A stretch of DNA of 54,997 nt from Acidobacteriota bacterium. Lineage in GTDB: Bacteria; Acidobacteriota; Terriglobia; Acidiferrales; UBA7541. The position numbers and the translations under genes were made by a program. Location of the stretch: assembly GCA_003224145.1 (NCBI GenBank), contig QHYN01000202.1, positions 1 to 54,997 of the forward strand, read 5' to 3'. Shown in pieces: positions 51,446 to 54,997 of the stretch. Every line of letters begins with the position of its first letter. Position 1 is the stretch's first letter. The notes under the pieces were generated by a model. The model had not been told where the DNA came from and did no database searches. It saw only the letters and a program-made list of their open reading frames with translations.

Positions 51446-52447
51446 TCAAGGCGTGCGCCAGATCGCTAAACCTGTTCCCGTTTGAATCGCCGCTTCGATA
51501 GCGCGGAAAGCCGCTTTCTTACCCGTGCTGCTGGGAATAAACAGAATGTCATTGCCCTGGAGTGGAACATCTGGTTTCTTGCCGGTAAGAACGTCCTTAA
51601 CATTGACCGACATCTCTTCCCGCTGATCGGCCTCCTGCTTTAGCCGAAGAATCCTGGCATGCCGCGCGTCAGCCGTTGTGCTGAGGCCCTCAGCAAGCGA
51701 GAGCGCCTGCAGTACGGAGATGGACTGGTGCTCGCCTAGAACGAACCCGCCCGACCGCTTTACCTCCCCGACCACGTACACCATTTCGGCTTTCGGGACC
51801 GAGATGATGTCATGCGGGAAGATCTGAATGTTGTCCCCGGGATCTTGTGCCTCCATGATTTTTTTCAAGTTGAGTTCGGCAACACTGAACCGACCCGACG
51901 GGTCAAGCTCCGCTTTTGGCAACGGGATGCACCCCCACTCCAATTCGCGGGTGATACGGACGCTGTACCCCGCGTCTGACCGAATCCCGCCAGCTAGGGC
52001 TAACATCTCAAGCAAGGTTTTATGTCCTCGCACTTGGTGAACGCCAGGTGTGTTTACTGCGCCAAGGATCGAAACCGGCTGACTGCGCACTTCCGCGACA
52101 CTAACGGCAACTTCCGGGTGACGAATGTACGTGCTCAGAACTTTGTTGAGCTCTTGTTCGGTTTGCTGCACCGTCAGTCCGGACACATGAACGCGCCCCA
52201 CCAGCGGCACCTGTATGTCGCCTTCGCCGTCAATCCGGGCTGGCTTGTTCGCGAACTCAGCCAATTCAGGATCGGAAATCTCCAGCTGATCGTCGGGCCC
52301 CAGCAGGTAAGTGGAGCGAACCTCGCTGCCGCACGTTGGCTTTGGCTGAGCCAGCTTGTGTGACAAGGACTCTTGCGCCGCAGCACACACGACTAGGAGG
52401 AATTCTGCCAAGACAATGACAATAAGGTTGACTTTTGTGATCATCAT
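51446..52447 (-). CDS. Wza-like polysaccharide export outer-membrane protein
   Basis: The ATG at 52447 is chosen; a GTG at 52459 is possible. The roughly 333-residue product has a signal peptide (LIVIVLAEFLLVVCAAAQ). The poly_export domain reads YLLGPDDQLEISD and IDGEGDIQVPLVGRVHVSGLTVQQTEQEL. Two SLBB domains follow: VSILGAVNTPGVHQVRGHKTL and VYVVGEVKRSGGFVLGEHQSI. It should form the outer-membrane export channel together with the Wzc-type protein encoded next. The signal peptide lacks an obvious lipobox cysteine. Confidence 0.88.
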   Translation of the reverse strand: MMITKVNLIVIVLAEFLLVVCAAAQESLSHKLAQPKPTCGSEVRSTYLLGPDDQLEISDPELAEFANKPARIDGEGDIQVPLVGRVHVSGLTVQQTEQELNKVLSTYIRHPEVAVSVAEVRSQPVSILGAVNTPGVHQVRGHKTLLEMLALAGGIRSDAGYSVRITRELEWGCIPLPKAELDPSGRFSVAELNLKKIMEAQDPGDNIQIFPHDIISVPKAEMVYVVGEVKRSGGFVLGEHQSISVLQALSLAEGLSTTADARHARILRLKQEADQREEMSVNVKDVLTGKKPDVPLQGNDILFIPSSTGKKAAFRAIEAAIQTGTGLAIWRTP

Positions 52448-52542
52448 GGATCTAACCACGGGCTAATCCCTATGCAGTTCTCCTGACCAACGAAGCTGGA
52501 TCGATCATTCTGGCTCGTACCGCTCCGCTGCCTGTTCATGGC

Positions 52543-54135
52543 CTAGCCAGACGTTGGCGCAACTAGGGGCTGCCGAGCTCTTGAAGTCATTACCGGACCG
52601 ACTGTCTCGAACCCCGGTATCCGCGTCTGTTCTTTGTGGGCCTTAACAGTGCGAGAGGCCAGCATTTCCTCGATAACTGCGGCAATTGCATTGGAGAATC
52701 CAGTCGCCGTAAAGACATCGAGATCCAACAAAAGGGGAGACGCCAAGTTCTTGCGATACAACGTGAAACTGCCCAGCCGCTTTCCGTTGCGCTTCAGCAG
52801 GCTGAAAGTCAAAGTCCAATTCGTATCTGACAATGTTATCGAGCGATCCCAAAAGAAGTGAAGTTTGGATCCGCTTGCATGCGTGAATGGATAGAGTTCA
52901 ACTCCGGCGGGCAACTCTGACGGTAGATATAGGCCGAAACCGTCAAATCCAACCGGTTTGAGGCACTCCTGCAATGCTTGGCAGAACTCTGCGAGGGTAG
53001 TGCATGACTGAAGAGCGTCTGTTGTCCGGCGAATGCTTATGTCATTTGCAATCACCGAGCGTTGATTCAAAGTGCGATTTGCCGCGCGGCCCAGTTCTAG
53101 GAATTCTGGATAACGCAACTGCTGGACGCCGATCAAAACACCAATCCCCACCACGATCAGGACCATTGCTACTGCGGTGCCCGCCTGGTTGAGGAGGAGA
53201 AGACTCAAGAGGCCAAAACAGGCGCTGACACCATAAAGCACCAAGACAACTTGTCTATGAGAGATGCCGCGACCAAGCAACTTGTGGTGGATGTGCTCTC
53301 GATCAGCATCAAATAGCCGTTGGCAGCTCAAAAACCGACGTATCACTGCGACGGCAACATCCAAAATCGGCAAGCCAAGGGAGACGATAGGAATCGCAAC
53401 CGCTATCGCGGTCGGGGCTTTTTGTGATCCGGCAAGAGCGATTGCGCTCAGTAGGAACCCGATCAGCAGACTCCCGCAGTCACCGAGGAAAATCGATGCT
53501 GGATTGAAGTTATACCGGAGAAACCCGGCAATGGCGCCCGCCAGCGCAAGGGTCAGGAACAGTATCCCTTCATTGTGAAACAGGATAGCGACAACGCCAG
53601 TCACCAGAGTTGAGAACAGCGCAGATCCCGCTGACAATCCATCAAGCCCATCAATCAAATTGAAAGCATTAGTGATCCAGAGAACCCAAAGAATTGTCAG
53701 AGGCAGTCCCACCAGCCATCCCAAATGGGAATCAGGCGACAGAATCGACAACCGGGATATCCCAAAACCATTGCAGAACAAAAGTATCGCTGCTCCTGCT
53801 TGCACTGCAAACTTCAGATACGCATTCAGCCCGACAAAATCGTCGATCAGACCAAGCAGGAAAACGACCGTTGCTGGTCCCAGGATTTTCAAAGTGAAAT
53901 AAGGCAAAGGATATCCGGGCGTGCCGAAATGCCCGGGTACCAACTGCGCCAGCAGCACCATGCACCAGAGAGTCAGGAAAATCGCAACACCTCCCAGCCG
54001 CGGTATCGGACGAACATGAACATGCCGATCAGAACCAGGAACGGAGACCCATCCGCGAGCAATGGAAAAATCGCGAATCCAGCGTGTGAATGCTGCCGAT
54101 GCCAAAAGCGCAGCGACAAATACAAGAACTTGCAT
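52543..54135 (-). CDS. MraY/WecA-like polyprenyl-phosphate sugar-1-phosphate transferase with C-terminal extension
   Basis: This 530-residue protein probably starts repeat-unit assembly on undecaprenyl phosphate. The N-terminal 330 residues have about 10 helices and the family motifs: VRPIPRLGGVAI, LLGLIDDFVGLNAYLKF, WITNAFNLIDGLDGLSAG, FLGDCGSLLIGF and REHIHHKLL (the HIHH-type motif). Residues about 345-530 form an extra soluble region with DISIRRTTDALQSCTTLAEFCQALQECLKPVGFDGFGLYLP, which looks GAF-like but is not assignable with confidence. Typical WecA proteins have about 350 residues. It lies second in the operon, after the UpxY gene. Confidence 0.87.
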   Translation of the reverse strand: MQVLVFVAALLASAAFTRWIRDFSIARGWVSVPGSDRHVHVRPIPRLGGVAIFLTLWCMVLLAQLVPGHFGTPGYPLPYFTLKILGPATVVFLLGLIDDFVGLNAYLKFAVQAGAAILLFCNGFGISRLSILSPDSHLGWLVGLPLTILWVLWITNAFNLIDGLDGLSAGSALFSTLVTGVVAILFHNEGILFLTLALAGAIAGFLRYNFNPASIFLGDCGSLLIGFLLSAIALAGSQKAPTAIAVAIPIVSLGLPILDVAVAVIRRFLSCQRLFDADREHIHHKLLGRGISHRQVVLVLYGVSACFGLLSLLLLNQAGTAVAMVLIVVGIGVLIGVQQLRYPEFLELGRAANRTLNQRSVIANDISIRRTTDALQSCTTLAEFCQALQECLKPVGFDGFGLYLPSELPAGVELYPFTHASGSKLHFFWDRSITLSDTNWTLTFSLLKRNGKRLGSFTLYRKNLASPLLLDLDVFTATGFSNAIAAVIEEMLASRTVKAHKEQTRIPGFETVGPVMTSRARQPLVAPTSG

Positions 54136-54209
54136 GACTTTTCTCTTCTTTTGTTAGGGCTGGTTCTGAAAATCGAACGCTAACGACTTACCGGCTACCG
54201 GAGAAATGA

Positions 54210-54758
54210 TCAGACTAATTCAATTTGAATTCTGCTAGCCAAGTACTGCTCGGGCATCGGCCGTACGCAGGCTTCATCAACTTGAACTGCAACCGACCGC
54301 TGTAAAAGAGTTACAGACAACACGAGGCGTTGATGCCCTTTGAAACCCAACAAGATTCCTTCAACGCCACAAAGGGGGCCATACTCAATTCTCACTCTAT
54401 GCCCGATACGCAGGAAGGGCCAGGGTTGGCTGGGCAGTCCGGATTTAACAACGGCCTGAATGGCGGCAATTTCAGTTTGCTCAACGGGGATGGGAGTTCT
54501 GCCAGTTCCGACCACGTGGACGATCCCAGGGACCGTTAGAATGGGGAGCCGATTCGAAGGGTCAAATTGACAAAAGACATATCCAGGAAAAAGTGGAAGT
54601 TCAATTTCCTTGAAACGGTCAGACCAGCGGCGTCGGCACTTGTACACGGGCAAAAACGATTCGAAGCCCCTAGCCTGCAAATGTGATGCGACGCTGTTTT
54701 CGTACCGGCTTTTGACTCGAAGCGCATACCAGAAAAGATTGCTGTTTTCAGCTTCCAT
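54210..54758 (-). CDS. UpxY/NusG-like antitermination protein heading the exopolysaccharide operon
   Basis: The 182-residue specialised NusG paralogue has WYALRVKSRYENSVASHLQARGFESFLPV, ELPLFPGYVFCQFD, ILTVPGIVHVVGTG and a KOW-like GPLCGVEGILLGF. It is first in the long minus-strand polysaccharide locus, and such proteins load onto RNA polymerase to let it read through long surface-polysaccharide operons. A related orphan copy lies at 17389-17985. No strong ribosome-binding site is visible before the ATG. Confidence 0.9.
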   Translation of the reverse strand: MEAENSNLFWYALRVKSRYENSVASHLQARGFESFLPVYKCRRRWSDRFKEIELPLFPGYVFCQFDPSNRLPILTVPGIVHVVGTGRTPIPVEQTEIAAIQAVVKSGLPSQPWPFLRIGHRVRIEYGPLCGVEGILLGFKGHQRLVLSVTLLQRSVAVQVDEACVRPMPEQYLASRIQIELV

Positions 54759-54930
54759 GCTAATTTGCAGATGCCTTTCGAGTAGCTGATGGGCGTTCTC
54801 CTAAGCCCGAATCTGCCCAAGCTACCGCCCTTTGAGTCCCATCGACAGGGACCCTGCAAAAAACTTCAAGACAGCAACACCTACGTCATTCGAATCGCGT
54901 GATCAAACTAGCCAAATGCGAAGTGGCCCA

Positions 54931-54940
54931 CAATCGGGTG
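54931..54940 (-). promoter_or_regulatory. Candidate regulatory element upstream of the exopolysaccharide operon
   Basis: CACCCGATTG on the minus strand, about 175 bases before the UpxY ATG, shares ACCCGATTG with sites at 14731-14740 and 20141-20150 in the same orientation to the downstream gene. The neighbouring GGGTGATTT also occurs at 15468-15476 (forward). Significance is unproven. Confidence 0.3.
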
Positions 54941-54997
54941 ATTTCCTACAATTTGTGGAGGCAGAAGCCCTTACGGATATAAGGGTTTAGCCCGTCA

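Overview
This 55 kb window reads as chromosomal DNA from a member of the Acidobacteriota, probably the Terriglobia/Koribacter side. That assignment is an inference from gene content: secreted proteins built of repeated beta modules, DUF4091 proteins with Ig-like repeats, a UpxY/NusG-led exopolysaccharide operon and NarL-type regulators. No rRNA, tRNA, CRISPR array, phage or transposase gene was recognised.

Layout. (a) 1-2445: the 3' end of a small protein gene, a SAM methyltransferase, a small secreted protein and a 5'-truncated isoprenylcysteine-methyltransferase-like remnant. (b) 2446-6529: a fumarate reductase operon (frdABCD type) preceded by an extra membrane-anchor gene of the mycobacterial Sdh1 type. 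(c) 6684-10351: a helical-repeat-like protein, two exported proteins including an M48 metalloprotease, and a two-cluster ferredoxin. (d) 10683-17374: a signalling island in which a stressosome core (RsbR, RsbS, RsbT, RsbX-like phosphatase) is translationally coupled to a histidine kinase. The kinase's N-terminus resembles the RsbT-binding domain of RsbU. Two paralogous NarL-type response regulators, a small HTH protein, a GGDEF diguanylate cyclase and a PilZ protein follow. (e) 17389-21021: an orphan UpxY/NusG-like gene, a C-terminal scrap of an MBOAT gene, a repeat-built secreted protein and a zinc-ribbon/PilZ protein. (f) 21175-26214: a 1679-residue surface lipoprotein with Ig repeats, a LamG-like domain and a DUF4091 region. 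(g) 26293-54758, all on the minus strand: an exopolysaccharide locus read from 54758 down. Its genes encode a UpxY antiterminator, polyprenyl-phosphate sugar-phosphate transferase, Wza, Wzc-type tyrosine kinase, MBOAT and SGNH acyltransferases, a formyltransferase-like fusion, flippase, polymerase, glycosyltransferases, GalE and an MBL-fold protein. After a 454-base gap come a second DUF4091 protein, an FAD oxidoreductase, an ATP-grasp ligase and a polysaccharide deacetylase.

How the parts may work together. The stressosome core would release RsbT, which by homology would act on the RsbU_N-like domain of the kinase. The phosphorelay would then drive NarL-type transcription, and the neighbouring GGDEF and PilZ genes suggest a c-di-GMP output that could touch the exopolysaccharide locus. 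A shared ACCCGATTG element lies upstream of the second response regulator, the repeat-built secreted protein and the exopolysaccharide operon, which hints at a common regulon. These links are inferences; the domain assignments rest on motifs visible in the translated sequence.
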